DNA of 64,000 bases from Caldilineaceae bacterium (GTDB taxonomy: Bacteria > Chloroflexota > Anaerolineae > Caldilineales > Caldilineaceae). Positions 15,732 through 25,050 of the stretch are shown one piece after another. Location: contig JAHBVH010000019.1 in NCBI GenBank assembly GCA_019637645.1, positions 1 to 64,000 on the forward strand. The letters run 5' to 3'. Position numbers and translations under genes: made by a program. Every line of letters starts with the position of its first letter. Within the stretch, counting starts at the first letter, position 1. Below the pieces are notes generated by a model. It saw nothing but the letters and a program-made list of their open reading frames with translations. It ran no database searches and was not told the DNA's origin.

Positions 15732-16796
15732 ATGAACGCAAACACGGATCTCCTCATTATTGGTGCTGGACAAGCTGGGCTAGCCCTCGCCTATCATTTG
15801 CAGTCCACCTCCCTTCGCTACACTTTAGTTGATGGCCACGCGCGCATTGGTGATAGCTGGCGCAAGCGGTATGATACGCTTACCCTCTTCACCCCACGCT
15901 GGCTTAGTACATTGCCTGGGCTGCCATTGCCCGGTGAGCAAAACGGATATGCCACCCGGGATGAGTTTGCCGATTATCTAGAAGCCTATGCCCATCATTT
16001 TGCACTGCCCGTCCTACGCGATACCAAGATCACGAAGCTTGAACAGGCGGCGCCGGGATTTCAGGCCAACACCGCAGCGGGGGGCGTCCTCCCTTGTCGA
16101 GCGGTCGTCTTGGCTACGGGGGCTTTCCAACAACCCGTGATTCCTGCGCTTGCCAATCAGCTGGCCGCCACGGTGGCCCAGTTCACAACAGAAACCTATA
16201 AAAATCGCGTACAGGTCCCTGTAGGCACAGTGCTCGTCGTTGGTGATGGCGCGTCCGGCAGGGATATAGCGAGTGAACTGTCCGCCACGCATCAAGTGCT
16301 GCTGGCAACTGGCCGGCCACGCCGCTTATTGCCAGAACAGCTCTTCGGCCAAAATATTTGGTGGTGGTTAAAGCACTTGGGCCTCCTCTCTGTCTCGGGG
16401 AATAACGCCTTGGGGCGTTTGCTGCAGAAGGTGGATCCCTTCCCGGCACGGGGCAGAGAAACAACACAGCTAACCAAACAAGGTGTCCAGATCATGCCCC
16501 GGCTGGTCGCGGCCACGGGCGATTGGGTGACCTTTGCCAACGGCCAACGGCAGCGGATTACCACGATTGTTTGGGCCATCGGCTACCGTGACGATAGTGC
16601 TTGGGTGGCGATACCTGCCGTCAAAGATGAAGAGGGCAACTTTATCCACCAAGCCGGACTCTCCCCGGTTCCCCATCTCTATTTTCTTGGCCGCCCCTGG
16701 CAGCGCACACGCAGCTCAGCCTTAATCACTGGGGCCAACGCCGATGCCCACTATCTGAAAGAGCAGATTATCCGTTCATTTCGCCAGGCAAATTAA
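15732..16796 (+). CDS. FAD/NAD(P)-dependent flavoprotein monooxygenase-like (CzcO/TrkA-type)
   Basis: The 354-residue protein begins with an FAD-binding GAGQAG (11-16) in LLIIGAGQAGLALAYHL. A second Rossmann motif GDGASG follows at about 175, and an ATG-type motif VVLATGAF at about 127. WAIGY lies near 280. This is the two-dinucleotide layout of flavin monooxygenases and of the CzcO-like group. No signal peptide is seen. Its substrate is unknown; the group is often near metal-resistance genes, which agrees with the block upstream. The gene lacks a strong ribosome site. Confidence 0.82.
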   Translation: MNANTDLLIIGAGQAGLALAYHLQSTSLRYTLVDGHARIGDSWRKRYDTLTLFTPRWLSTLPGLPLPGEQNGYATRDEFADYLEAYAHHFALPVLRDTKITKLEQAAPGFQANTAAGGVLPCRAVVLATGAFQQPVIPALANQLAATVAQFTTETYKNRVQVPVGTVLVVGDGASGRDIASELSATHQVLLATGRPRRLLPEQLFGQNIWWWLKHLGLLSVSGNNALGRLLQKVDPFPARGRETTQLTKQGVQIMPRLVAATGDWVTFANGQRQRITTIVWAIGYRDDSAWVAIPAVKDEEGNFIHQAGLSPVPHLYFLGRPWQRTRSSALITGANADAHYLKEQIIRSFRQAN

Positions 16797-16854
16797 GCCT
16801 TACCTGGCGATGAGCCACTTCGATCTGCTCGGGCTACTGGTAGCCAGGTAAGGC
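16797..16854. terminator. Bidirectional hairpin terminator
   Basis: GCCTTACCTGGC (16797-16808) and GCCAGGTAAGGC (16843-16854) are perfect 12-base arms, with further pairing (GAGCC with GGCT) in the 34-base interior. It lies directly after the flavoprotein stop and before the converging isomerase gene. Confidence 0.75.
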
Positions 16855-16876
16855 AGCTGATAAACCTTGGTGCTAC

Positions 16877-18979
16877 TTAGGGCACAGCTGTCGGCCCGGT
16901 GCCAAAAGCGGCCCCTAACACACGATCGTAGATGGTGACATTCGCCTCTGTAGCCAACTTTTCCTGATATTGATGCAATCGCTCGTCATGTTTCTGGGCG
17001 CGCAATTCCTCCCGTAATAGCTCCTTAATTTCGTCGAAGATCAGGGGTTGTGGGGCCTGGCGCTCGAGCACTTGAATGAGATAAATGGCATTATTAGCTT
17101 CAAAGGGGGGACTGATATCACCGACGGCTAAGGCCAAGAGTTGTTGATGGAGAGGATGCTCAGTTAGCTCCGCAAAGAGATCGGCCCCTTCACTAATCCA
17201 ACCGGCAACTTCTCCGCCATTGGCAGCTGTAGCCGCATCTTCTGAATATTGACGCGCGACCTCGGCAAAATCTTCACCCTGCTGGAAAAGACCAGGTGCC
17301 ACTTTCTGATAAGCGGCATTGGCCTTTTCCCAAGCACGTTGCCGTTCATCTTCGGTCTGACCGAGCCGGATCAGGATTTGGCGAATGCGCGCCTGTGGCG
17401 GCGTTACAAGCATAGCCTGATTTTCGTCATAGTACGTTTGTACTTCTTCATCGGTAACCGTTAGCTGATCATCAACCTCTTCTTGCTCCATCATCTGCGC
17501 CAGCACATCCAGCCGGATCTCTTCTAGTTCACTCTCTTTCCCGTTAGTGAGGAGGCGGTCATAACTATCCTCCACTAACAGCAGCCGTTCAATGATCTGC
17601 TCGGCCAGTTGTTTGCGCCCTTCATTACTTTCATATTGGGCAAGAAAAGTGGCTGGCAACTCCTGGTATTCCAGCCAGAACTCGCCGACCGTGTAGCGTT
17701 TACCATGAATCGTAAAGAGCGTACGATCAGCGTTTTGATCAAACCACATGCGCATTTGCTCTTGGAGCACAGCCTGCCTGACTTGGGTGCGTACTTCGTC
17801 TAATGTGGCTTGGCGCTCTGGACGGCGAGAACGCAGTTGCACAATATAGAAAGCATCACCGCTGCGGAAGACATCGCTCAACTCATTTAAATCCAGATTA
17901 AAAACGACCTCATCATAGGGCGCAGCCCGTGTACCCGCGCGGACGCTAACACCGCGGCTCGGGAGCGACAGGCTGCCGAGCACTGCTGTTGTGGTTATGA
18001 TGGTAGTAAATGCTTCGCCAGCCCGCAGCCGCACAAGCGCCTTATCCGCTGTTTGTCGGGCTAAGGGTTCATTCGTCCCGATCGGAATCTGCACTTCATC
18101 CACAACCACTTGTGCAGGCTGCATATACTGGTCAAGATTGGCAGTATAATAGGTCTGTAACGTGCGCTCAGTGGGTTCCGGTACTACGAGCAGATCAAAG
18201 TCGCGCGTGATCGTGGCCTTATCTTTAAGTCCTTTTATGTAGTTGGCAACAAACTGATCTTCCTGAGTGGCCTCCAATGTGCTGCGGATCTGTTCGCGCG
18301 CCTGAGAGAGTGTCTGATCACCAAACTGGGCTCGGTTTGCTTCATAGTAGGCTTGAATATCACCTTCGGCCACCCCCATTTGATCTTTATGCATCTGGGT
18401 ATGCAACTCATCTAAGTTAATCTCCTCCGTAATATGTTTCATCACATGTTGGAGCTTCTCATCACCATCAGCCTTGCGCGTTGCTGCCCACTGCCGTATC
18501 AATTGGTCCGAGATCATCTCCTGAAGGACCATACGATACATCTCGAGATCACGCCCCTCAGCCGGTGCGGTCGTGGCAGGCACGAATAGCGCCCAATGTT
18601 GCTGGAGATCCTCGATCGTGATCTGCCCTCCTGTAAAGGTAGCAACGACATTCGGCGCTGGTGGGGTAGGTTCTTGAGCCCCCCAACCACTAAGCCAGAG
18701 AAGGATAGCCACAGTTAGCACAACCCCCACACCAGCGCCCCATACACCCCACGGCTGGCGCGCGTTAGAAACGGGGAAGTCACCGCCGCTTGCGGCTTCT
18801 ACCAGGTTTGCCGGAGCTGGCGCGGCCACAATCGGCGCTGCGTCAGGTACGGCTGATGTAACCGTGGCCCTGTCGGGCGGCGGCAGAGCCGTAGCGGCTG
18901 CCGCATCTGGCTTTTGCTGCGCTGGATCGCGCAGGGCGGTACGTATATCATGCCAGATTTGTTTCCAGCTTGCATGCAT
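16877..18979 (-). CDS. Membrane-anchored parvulin-type peptidyl-prolyl isomerase (SurA/PpiD-like)
   Basis: The 700-residue protein has a cytoplasmic Ala/Pro-rich head and one membrane segment at about 78-97. A long extracytoplasmic part follows, with a SurA-N-like helical region (about 115-260), a weak first rotamase-like domain (about 270-385), more helices and a clear PpiC rotamase domain (about 520-630). The rotamase motifs include ARIRQILIRL, EDFAEVARQYSED and GGEVAGWI. The PpiD-like topology points to folding of exported proteins. GAGGAGG precedes the ATG. It is the last gene of a same-strand run with HflK, HflC and the CDF-SPFH fusion, linking it to membrane protein quality control. Confidence 0.88.
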   Translation of the reverse strand: MHASWKQIWHDIRTALRDPAQQKPDAAAATALPPPDRATVTSAVPDAAPIVAAPAPANLVEAASGGDFPVSNARQPWGVWGAGVGVVLTVAILLWLSGWGAQEPTPPAPNVVATFTGGQITIEDLQQHWALFVPATTAPAEGRDLEMYRMVLQEMISDQLIRQWAATRKADGDEKLQHVMKHITEEINLDELHTQMHKDQMGVAEGDIQAYYEANRAQFGDQTLSQAREQIRSTLEATQEDQFVANYIKGLKDKATITRDFDLLVVPEPTERTLQTYYTANLDQYMQPAQVVVDEVQIPIGTNEPLARQTADKALVRLRAGEAFTTIITTTAVLGSLSLPSRGVSVRAGTRAAPYDEVVFNLDLNELSDVFRSGDAFYIVQLRSRRPERQATLDEVRTQVRQAVLQEQMRMWFDQNADRTLFTIHGKRYTVGEFWLEYQELPATFLAQYESNEGRKQLAEQIIERLLLVEDSYDRLLTNGKESELEEIRLDVLAQMMEQEEVDDQLTVTDEEVQTYYDENQAMLVTPPQARIRQILIRLGQTEDERQRAWEKANAAYQKVAPGLFQQGEDFAEVARQYSEDAATAANGGEVAGWISEGADLFAELTEHPLHQQLLALAVGDISPPFEANNAIYLIQVLERQAPQPLIFDEIKELLREELRAQKHDERLHQYQEKLATEANVTIYDRVLGAAFGTGPTAVP

Positions 18980-18997
18980 TGATCGCCTCCTCGCCGC

Positions 18998-20188
18998 TCA
19001 CGGCCTCGGCAATGGGGGAAGTGAGTTCATCTGGCCACCATTCAGTAAGCGCAAATTGATCCGCTCTCCCTGCTGCACAACATAGGTCTTTACCCTGGGC
19101 AAGACGCGCTCCATCGTTTCCAGATAGAGGCGAAAGCGCGTAACTGCTTCACCGTAAATTTTGCGGTTCGCCTCATACTCCTGCCAGATCGCGGTGAAAC
19201 TTTGCGCAGCACCGGTAGCCTGATCAACTTGAGTTAAAGCATAGCCTGCCCCTTCGGCCCGAATACGCTCAGCTTGACCGCGCGCTTCTGGCAGAAGGCT
19301 ATTGCGATAGGCTTCCGCTTCGTTCACAGCGCGCTCCTTATCCTCGCGTGCGCTCGCCACATCGCGAAAGGTATCCGCCACCTCATCCGGTGGATAGGCT
19401 TTTTGGAGGTTGATACTAATCACCGCCAAACCGCTATTGTCCTCATCAAGCAGATTTTGGACAGTCTGCCGCACCATTGTTTGTAGCGCTTGGCGCTCAC
19501 TTGTCAGAATCTCGTCAACACTCATGCCCCCGCTTGCGCGCGTCACCGCAACGCGTACGGCATCACGAACAACTTGATAGGACGGATAATTGAGGGTAAA
19601 GAGGTAGGCAGCAGGATCGCGCACCTGGTACTGCACAATAACCTCATAATCTACAATATTAGTGTCACCACTGAGCAGTTGTAACTTGCCCGGATCTTCC
19701 CGGTGTAAGGGATGTTCCGGCTCGGCGGCGATCAGCCCAACGCTTTCGCGGCGCACCTCACCAATATTGACAATATCAACCCGTTCGATCGGCCAGGGCA
19801 GCCGATAGTGCAGTCCTTCGGTTACTAGCGGGATGCTCACATAACCAAAACGCCGCACCACGGCTGCCTCCCCCGGCTGTACAGTGTAGATACCAGAGAG
19901 CAGATAGGCAAGAAGCAGCAAGCCAATCGCTGCCAGGAGAATGCGCCGCGGGTGAAGATGGGCAAAGGCAGCACGCACATCATCGAAGGGCGAATAGCCA
20001 TCACCTTGCAACGCAGTGCGGATAAAACGCCACCCCCACCCGAAACGGCGGGCTAAGCCCACGAAAGCGCGAGGGAAGCGACTTTCCTGCACCGCAGAAG
20101 TGGATGTGAGCGGCGGCGCGCCAGCCAATGGTTCTGTCGATACTGGTGTCGGATCAGGGATACGATTGGGGCTCTGTTGTTCATCCAT
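18998..20188 (-). CDS. hflK: HflK-like SPFH/band-7 membrane protein
   Basis: The 396-residue protein has a cytoplasmic head, one membrane segment at about 85-105 and then the SPFH domain (VQPGEAAVVRRFGYVSIPLV, GLHYRLPWPIERVDI). Helical ASAREDKERAVNEAEAYRNS and LPEARGQAERIRAEG follow. The ALTQVDQATGAAQSFTAIWQEYE region is characteristic of HflK. HflK and HflC form a large cage around the FtsH protease and tune its activity. The ribosome site GGAGGTGAT is a near-perfect match to the 16S tail and begins inside the gap after hflC. The 13-base gap to hflC supports one transcript. Confidence 0.88.
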   Translation of the reverse strand: MDEQQSPNRIPDPTPVSTEPLAGAPPLTSTSAVQESRFPRAFVGLARRFGWGWRFIRTALQGDGYSPFDDVRAAFAHLHPRRILLAAIGLLLLAYLLSGIYTVQPGEAAVVRRFGYVSIPLVTEGLHYRLPWPIERVDIVNIGEVRRESVGLIAAEPEHPLHREDPGKLQLLSGDTNIVDYEVIVQYQVRDPAAYLFTLNYPSYQVVRDAVRVAVTRASGGMSVDEILTSERQALQTMVRQTVQNLLDEDNSGLAVISINLQKAYPPDEVADTFRDVASAREDKERAVNEAEAYRNSLLPEARGQAERIRAEGAGYALTQVDQATGAAQSFTAIWQEYEANRKIYGEAVTRFRLYLETMERVLPRVKTYVVQQGERINLRLLNGGQMNSLPPLPRP

Positions 20189-20201
20189 TGCATCACCTCC
20201 A

Positions 20202-21158
20202 TTATGGCTGGGCCACAGATGGCTCAGCGGCCGTAAGCGCAGCAGTGGTCGTTGGTGCTATCGTCGTGGCAACCGCGGGCACACTGCTATTCTGGTTTAG
20301 ATATTTGAGCAGTTCCGAATCAGCGGGCAATACCAACGTGGTCCCACTGTTGATCACCTGCTCATAGGCCTGGAGCGTACGCAAAAATTGATAGAATTCA
20401 GGGTCCTGGCCAAATGCTTCAGCATAGATGCGAATGGCTTCGGCTTCACCTTCACCGCGGATTCGTTCGGCCTCGCGCTGGGCCGCCGAAAGAATGGTTG
20501 TGCGTTCCGCATCAGCCGCAGCGCGCACTTTGGTTGCTTCTTCTGTGCCCTCCGAGCGCAACTGGCGGGCAATTCGTTCCCGTTCCGCTTTCATCCGCTG
20601 AAAGACGCTCTGCCGGTTAGCTTCTGGAAAGTTGAGCATCTTCAGTCGAACATCAGTAACGGTAAAGCCGTAGTCAAGGGTACGTTGATTCACCTGTTCG
20701 GTCACCTGATTCATCATGGTTTCCATTTGCATGGTGGCAGGCTCAGTGGTGACCAAATTCGTCAGATCATATTGGGCCATCGTTGCACCTAACACCGACA
20801 CCACAATATCAGCCAACCGGGTATCGGCCCCCAACGGAGTTCGTACACTAGCGTAGAAAAGTAACGGATCGGCTATTTGCCAAGCCGCGTACGCTTCCGC
20901 CAGGATATTCTTCTTATCTTTGGTCAAAAGCTCAGTCTGCATTAGGTTATAGATCTGGGTACGCCGATCAAGCCGCAAAACGCTTTGGATGGGGTCAGGC
21001 AGTTTGAAGTAAAGCCCAGGCTCCTTGAGTGAGCGCACTGGTTGGCCGAATTGGGTCACAATGGCATATTCGGTTGTGTCCACTTGGTAAAACAGTAAAC
21101 TCGCCGCAAGCAGGGCGAGCAGCAGCGCGCCAAGTGCGATATTGCGTAATAAACGCAT
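20202..21158 (-). CDS. hflC: HflC-like SPFH/band-7 membrane protein
   Basis: The 318-residue protein has an N-terminal membrane anchor (about 5-25) and then an SPFH domain (YAIVTQFGQPVRSLKEPGLY, RLDRRTQIYNL, LLTKDKKNILAEAYAAWQI). HflC features follow: FPEANRQSVFQRMKAERERI, AEAIRIYAEAFGQDPEFYQF and LRTLQAYEQV. It would pair with HflK to control FtsH. AAGGAGC is the ribosome site. It starts 23 bases after the CDF-SPFH fusion gene. Confidence 0.9.
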   Translation of the reverse strand: MRLLRNIALGALLLALLAASLLFYQVDTTEYAIVTQFGQPVRSLKEPGLYFKLPDPIQSVLRLDRRTQIYNLMQTELLTKDKKNILAEAYAAWQIADPLLFYASVRTPLGADTRLADIVVSVLGATMAQYDLTNLVTTEPATMQMETMMNQVTEQVNQRTLDYGFTVTDVRLKMLNFPEANRQSVFQRMKAERERIARQLRSEGTEEATKVRAAADAERTTILSAAQREAERIRGEGEAEAIRIYAEAFGQDPEFYQFLRTLQAYEQVINSGTTLVLPADSELLKYLNQNSSVPAVATTIAPTTTAALTAAEPSVAQP

Positions 21159-21181
21159 AGAAACGCTCCTTCTATAGATAG

Positions 21182-22714
21182 CTACTGGCCACTCACTTGA
21201 CCAGCGGGTTGGCTGTTATCGAACCAAAGATCGGTTGTGTCGGTCTGGATACTAGGGTCTAGGATAAACTTGTTAACCTTTGGCAATACTTTCTCTAATG
21301 CTTCTAGATAGAGCCGATTCCGCGTCACAGCGGGCGCGGTGCGATAAGCAGCCAATTTCTGGGTAAAGCGTGCGGACTCACCGACTGCTAGATCCACACG
21401 TTTTTGTTTTTCTGCGCTAGCTGTTGCGGCCAGCCGAACAGCCTCACCGCGGGCGGCAGGCACGATTTCATTTTGGTAGGCCAGCGCCTCCTGAATGTAG
21501 GTATTCTTATCTTCGCGCGCGCTGGCCACATCCCGGAAAGCTTCGGCTACGGCGCTCGGTGGGGTAACTGTTTGTAGCTGCACCGTGGCTACGCGAATGC
21601 CAGCCAATTGTTGATCGAGCAACACCTGTGTCCGCGTCAAGGTCTCCGCTAAGATCATGCTACGCGCCGTGGTCAGGAGAGCATCAACACTGCGAGCGGC
21701 GACAACCTGACGCAAGGCCGCTTCGGCACTCTGGCGAACAAGCTGCTCGCGCTGGTTAACATTGAAGAGGAAAGCTACAGCATCATTCACGGTATAGTGA
21801 ACGCTTAATCCAACCTCGATCAGGTTCGTATCGCCTGTCAAGGCCAGCGTTGTGCCCGTTTGGACTTGGCGTACCGCACTTATTGCCACGCGATCCAAGC
21901 GCTCGATTAGAGGTAAGCGATAGTGAAGTCCGGGTCCGACCTCACTAACGAAACGACCAAAACGGCGTATGACCCCCCGCTCGTCGGGCTGAATAAGGTA
22001 GATACCGGAAAGTAGGGTAAAGCTGACTAGCAGGCCCATGCCATACCGCAGCAGACGCCGTGTATGCACCCGCATGTGTGCTAAATCTTCTTCCTCTAGC
22101 TGCAATACGCCACCTTGCAGCAGCGCATTCACGGCTGAACCGGCGATCTCCCACCCAGCCAACAGAATAAAAAGGATGACGACCACGGCGGCCAACCGAT
22201 CCACCGCCCCTAATCCCAATGCGGCGGCAACCAAGCTCACCACCACGAAGACCGAGGCATAGAGATCTATGCGTGAATGATAGCCACCAGCAATCAGACT
22301 GGGTGACTGAGTCACTCGCCCGACATACTCTTTGTAGCGAGCAGTAAAGTAGGTGATCACCACCGTCAACAGCGAGCCGACCGTCACCGGCCAGAGATTG
22401 CGCAGATCCGGCGTTTCCCGGCTGAGCAACGTCTCTTGGAAGATGTCATAGGCGACATAAAAGATAAAGCCCGCGACCACCAATGCGACCAAGTTTTCAA
22501 TGATACTAACCTGGCCGCGACGCCGGCCGCTCTCCCAACGGCTGATCAATAGACCCAGCAAGACAAAGAGCGAGATCAAAACATCTGCCAATGAATGCCA
22601 AGCACTGGCGCGCAAAGCCAGGCTGCCCGAAAAAGCGGCTAGAGCATATTTCAGTCCTACCAATATCAGATTGGCACCAATGGTAACAACTATGGTTTTT
22701 TCTTTGCGATTCAT
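21182..22714 (-). CDS. Fusion of a cation diffusion facilitator membrane domain with an HflK-like SPFH domain
   Basis: The 510-residue protein starts at ATG 22714; the frame is open to 23065 but runs into the sensor kinase gene, so the longer start is unlikely. Residues 1-205 form a six-helix CDF-type transporter domain with both metal-site motifs intact: H40-xxx-D44 in SAWHSLADV and H146-xxx-D150 in GYHSRIDLY. The usual CDF C-terminal cytoplasmic domain is absent. A short charged linker (LQLEEEDLAHMRVHTRRLL) leads to another membrane segment (about 222-241) and then a complete SPFH domain (IQPDERGVIRRFGRFVSEVG, ASAREDKNTYIQEALAYQNE) ending near 485. It is followed at 23 bases by hflC. Metal transport or metal sensing may be coupled to the FtsH regulatory cage. 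Confidence 0.85.
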   Translation of the reverse strand: MNRKEKTIVVTIGANLILVGLKYALAAFSGSLALRASAWHSLADVLISLFVLLGLLISRWESGRRRGQVSIIENLVALVVAGFIFYVAYDIFQETLLSRETPDLRNLWPVTVGSLLTVVITYFTARYKEYVGRVTQSPSLIAGGYHSRIDLYASVFVVVSLVAAALGLGAVDRLAAVVVILFILLAGWEIAGSAVNALLQGGVLQLEEEDLAHMRVHTRRLLRYGMGLLVSFTLLSGIYLIQPDERGVIRRFGRFVSEVGPGLHYRLPLIERLDRVAISAVRQVQTGTTLALTGDTNLIEVGLSVHYTVNDAVAFLFNVNQREQLVRQSAEAALRQVVAARSVDALLTTARSMILAETLTRTQVLLDQQLAGIRVATVQLQTVTPPSAVAEAFRDVASAREDKNTYIQEALAYQNEIVPAARGEAVRLAATASAEKQKRVDLAVGESARFTQKLAAYRTAPAVTRNRLYLEALEKVLPKVNKFILDPSIQTDTTDLWFDNSQPAGQVSGQ

Positions 22715-22950
22715 AACCCTTACATCCCTTGTAACAACGAACGGTGTAGCGGCCCACAGAACAGACGGATGTTTCGCTACAGACACGCGACTGGATAGAG
22801 CTTTCCAGCGGTATACAAAGGAGGTTAACGGGCCAAGCTGAGGCCAATATGAAAAAAGTGTTGGTATGTTAAGTCTTTCGGCCAACGCGAGAGAAGTCAG
22901 CCATGCGTACGGGCAAGGATAGCTAGCCATTGAGACGCCTTTGCTAGATT

Positions 22951-24348
22951 TCATTGATGCAGATCCGCTGGCGTTTGGCCCGCTGGCAAGTAGATCGTAA
23001 AGGTTGTCCCCTGCTGCACTTGGCTGACAACAGTAATTGTCCCACCATGCGCTTCGACAATCCATTTGACAATCGCTAGCCCTAAACCGGCACCACGGTT
23101 ACTGCCCGCAACGGGCTCGCGCACACGGTAGAAGCGCTCAAAGATATGGGGGAGATCGGCGGCGGGGATGCCACACCCCGTATCAGCCACGATAAGTTGG
23201 GCCTGGTTGGCCTGCCAGGTCAATGAAAGGGTTACCCGTCCCTCTGGAGCGCTATAATGACAGGCATTCTCCAACAGGTTGGTCAGGAGTTGAATCAGCC
23301 GATCGCGGTCGCCCAATAGGTGCGCTTCTTCACAATGCAATAGGGTGATGGACGGGTGAGAAGCTTGCTCGGCCATCTGCTCATAGACCTCGAGCACTAC
23401 CTCATCCAGGGCGATGGGGTGCCGCTCAAGTGGTTGACCGACATCGGCCTGTGCAAGCAAAAGTAGATTTGCGGCCAAACGCGCAGTGCGTTCGCCTTCA
23501 CGTTGCGTGGCGAGGAGCGCCTGATGCCGCCGGGCGGCGTTATCGCCATATCGTTGTAACAAGGCCAAATTACCGAGCATAGTCGCGAGGGGGGTCCTCA
23601 ACTCGTGGGCAGTATCGGCCACTAAACGCCGCTGAGCGGCAAAGGCGGCCTCCAAACGCGTCATCATCTGGTTGAAGGCCGTCACTAGCCGCCCCATCTC
23701 ATCTTGAGGGCCATCATAGGTAATCCGTTCCTGGAGGTCACCCGATTGGGCAATCGTATAGGCCGTCTGTGCGATCTGCGTCACCGGTTGTAGCCCAGTC
23801 CGAATAAGCAACCAACTCACACCGCCGCCAAGCAAAAGCGCTAGTGTAATTCCGGTCAGGTAAATAGTTTGTAATTGGCGTAGGGTACTCTCCAACGTTC
23901 GTAAAGATTGCCCAACCTGAATCACACCGGCAGGGTGCCCTTCCCGCAAAACGGCCACATAGTAGAGGCGAATGGCTTGTTGCCCTACTACTTCGGTGAG
24001 GTAAGTCGGCTGACCAGCTAATGATTCCTGGAAAGGCCGCGCGACGATCGGCAGCTTTTGTTGCCCTAAATTGTTCGAATACGCGACGACTACCCCTTGA
24101 GAAGTTAAGACCTGAACATAGATGCCAGGCGTGGCAAATTCATCTGTCGGTGCTGAAACAGCGGCCAGCGGTCGATTAGGCACGACCTGGAGCGTATGTA
24201 GCACATGCTGGGCGCGTTCCTGGAGGCTCCTGTCCACTTCTTGGGCTAGCCCTGCCGCCAAAAAGCGATAGGAGAGAATAGCAAAGGTAATCAGCATGAC
24301 AGCGACCAACCCGACCTGCCAGAGGGTTAAACGCCAACGGAGCGACAT
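22951..24348 (-). CDS. Membrane sensor histidine kinase
   Basis: The 465-residue protein has membrane segments at about 10-32 and 163-183 with an extracytoplasmic sensor between them. A HAMP linker (184-238) is followed by HisKA with H248 (ADTAHELRTPLATML). The ATPase domain has N-box TNLLENACHYS, DTGCGI and GAGLGLAIVKWIVEAHGG. All catalytic boxes are intact, unlike the kinase-like protein at 8838. It starts two bases after the stop of its response regulator and is clearly the cognate partner. It lies 236 bases upstream of the CDF-SPFH/HflCK genes on the same strand, so it may control them. Confidence 0.94.
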   Translation of the reverse strand: MSLRWRLTLWQVGLVAVMLITFAILSYRFLAAGLAQEVDRSLQERAQHVLHTLQVVPNRPLAAVSAPTDEFATPGIYVQVLTSQGVVVAYSNNLGQQKLPIVARPFQESLAGQPTYLTEVVGQQAIRLYYVAVLREGHPAGVIQVGQSLRTLESTLRQLQTIYLTGITLALLLGGGVSWLLIRTGLQPVTQIAQTAYTIAQSGDLQERITYDGPQDEMGRLVTAFNQMMTRLEAAFAAQRRLVADTAHELRTPLATMLGNLALLQRYGDNAARRHQALLATQREGERTARLAANLLLLAQADVGQPLERHPIALDEVVLEVYEQMAEQASHPSITLLHCEEAHLLGDRDRLIQLLTNLLENACHYSAPEGRVTLSLTWQANQAQLIVADTGCGIPAADLPHIFERFYRVREPVAGSNRGAGLGLAIVKWIVEAHGGTITVVSQVQQGTTFTIYLPAGQTPADLHQ

Positions 24349-24350
24349 CG

Positions 24351-25034
24351 TTATCTCCTGGGTGTACGGAGGGCATAGCCAATATGGCGCACAGTATCGA
24401 TCAGATCAGGCTCACCTAGCTTCTTACGCAGTTGGCGAATATAAACATCAAGTACATTCGACTCTACTTCCGAATCATAGCCCCAAATGCGATCCATTAA
24501 CAATGACCGTGGTAAGACTTGGTGCGGATGGTGGAACAGAAATTCAAGTAGTTCAAACTCTTTGGCAGTGAGGCGACAGAGCCGGTCACCCCGTTTCACA
24601 AGCCGCTGAGCCAACACGAGCGTGACATCGGCAAATTGCAGAAGTTGAGCGGGATCTTCTTCCCCAAAGCGGCGCAATAATGCGCGGATGCGCGCCAATA
24701 ACTCATCAAACGCAAAGGGCTTGGGCAAATAGTCATCAGCACCAGCATTGAGACCGGCAATCCGATCGGAAACGCCATCGCGCGCCGTCAGCATTAAGAT
24801 GGGTGTCTGTTGCCCAGCCTGTCGCAGTTGGCGACAAAAAGTCATCCCGTCCAGATCAGGCAACATGACATCGAGCAATACCAGATCCGGGCGGTTCGCC
24901 AAGATCGATTGGCGTCCCGTTTGTGCCGTATAAACAATGCCGACGGAGTAGCCCTCATAGGTAAGACCGCGCTGGAGAAAATCAGCAAATTCAGCTTCAT
25001 CATCAATCAACAAAATGCGCGGACGCGTAGCCAT
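24351..25034 (-). CDS. OmpR/PhoB-family response regulator
   Basis: The 227-residue protein has a receiver with D55 (LLDVMLPDLDG) and KPF, and a winged-helix DNA-binding domain (LTAKEFELLEFLFHHPHQVL, then YDSEVESNVLDVYIRQLRKK). It is the transcriptional partner of the downstream kinase; the genes are nearly contiguous. It follows the DUF1624 gene by 16 bases, so the three are likely cotranscribed. Targets are not visible; the CDF-SPFH/hflCK operon is the obvious candidate. Confidence 0.94.
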   Translation of the reverse strand: MATRPRILLIDDEAEFADFLQRGLTYEGYSVGIVYTAQTGRQSILANRPDLVLLDVMLPDLDGMTFCRQLRQAGQQTPILMLTARDGVSDRIAGLNAGADDYLPKPFAFDELLARIRALLRRFGEEDPAQLLQFADVTLVLAQRLVKRGDRLCRLTAKEFELLEFLFHHPHQVLPRSLLMDRIWGYDSEVESNVLDVYIRQLRKKLGEPDLIDTVRHIGYALRTPRR

Positions 25035-25050
25035 ATAGCCTCAGTTTCAA

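Noticed and set aside
22715..23065. N-terminal extension of the CDF-SPFH gene
   Set aside because: The extension overlaps the sensor kinase coding region and has no membrane or family character; the ATG at 22714 fits the CDF start.
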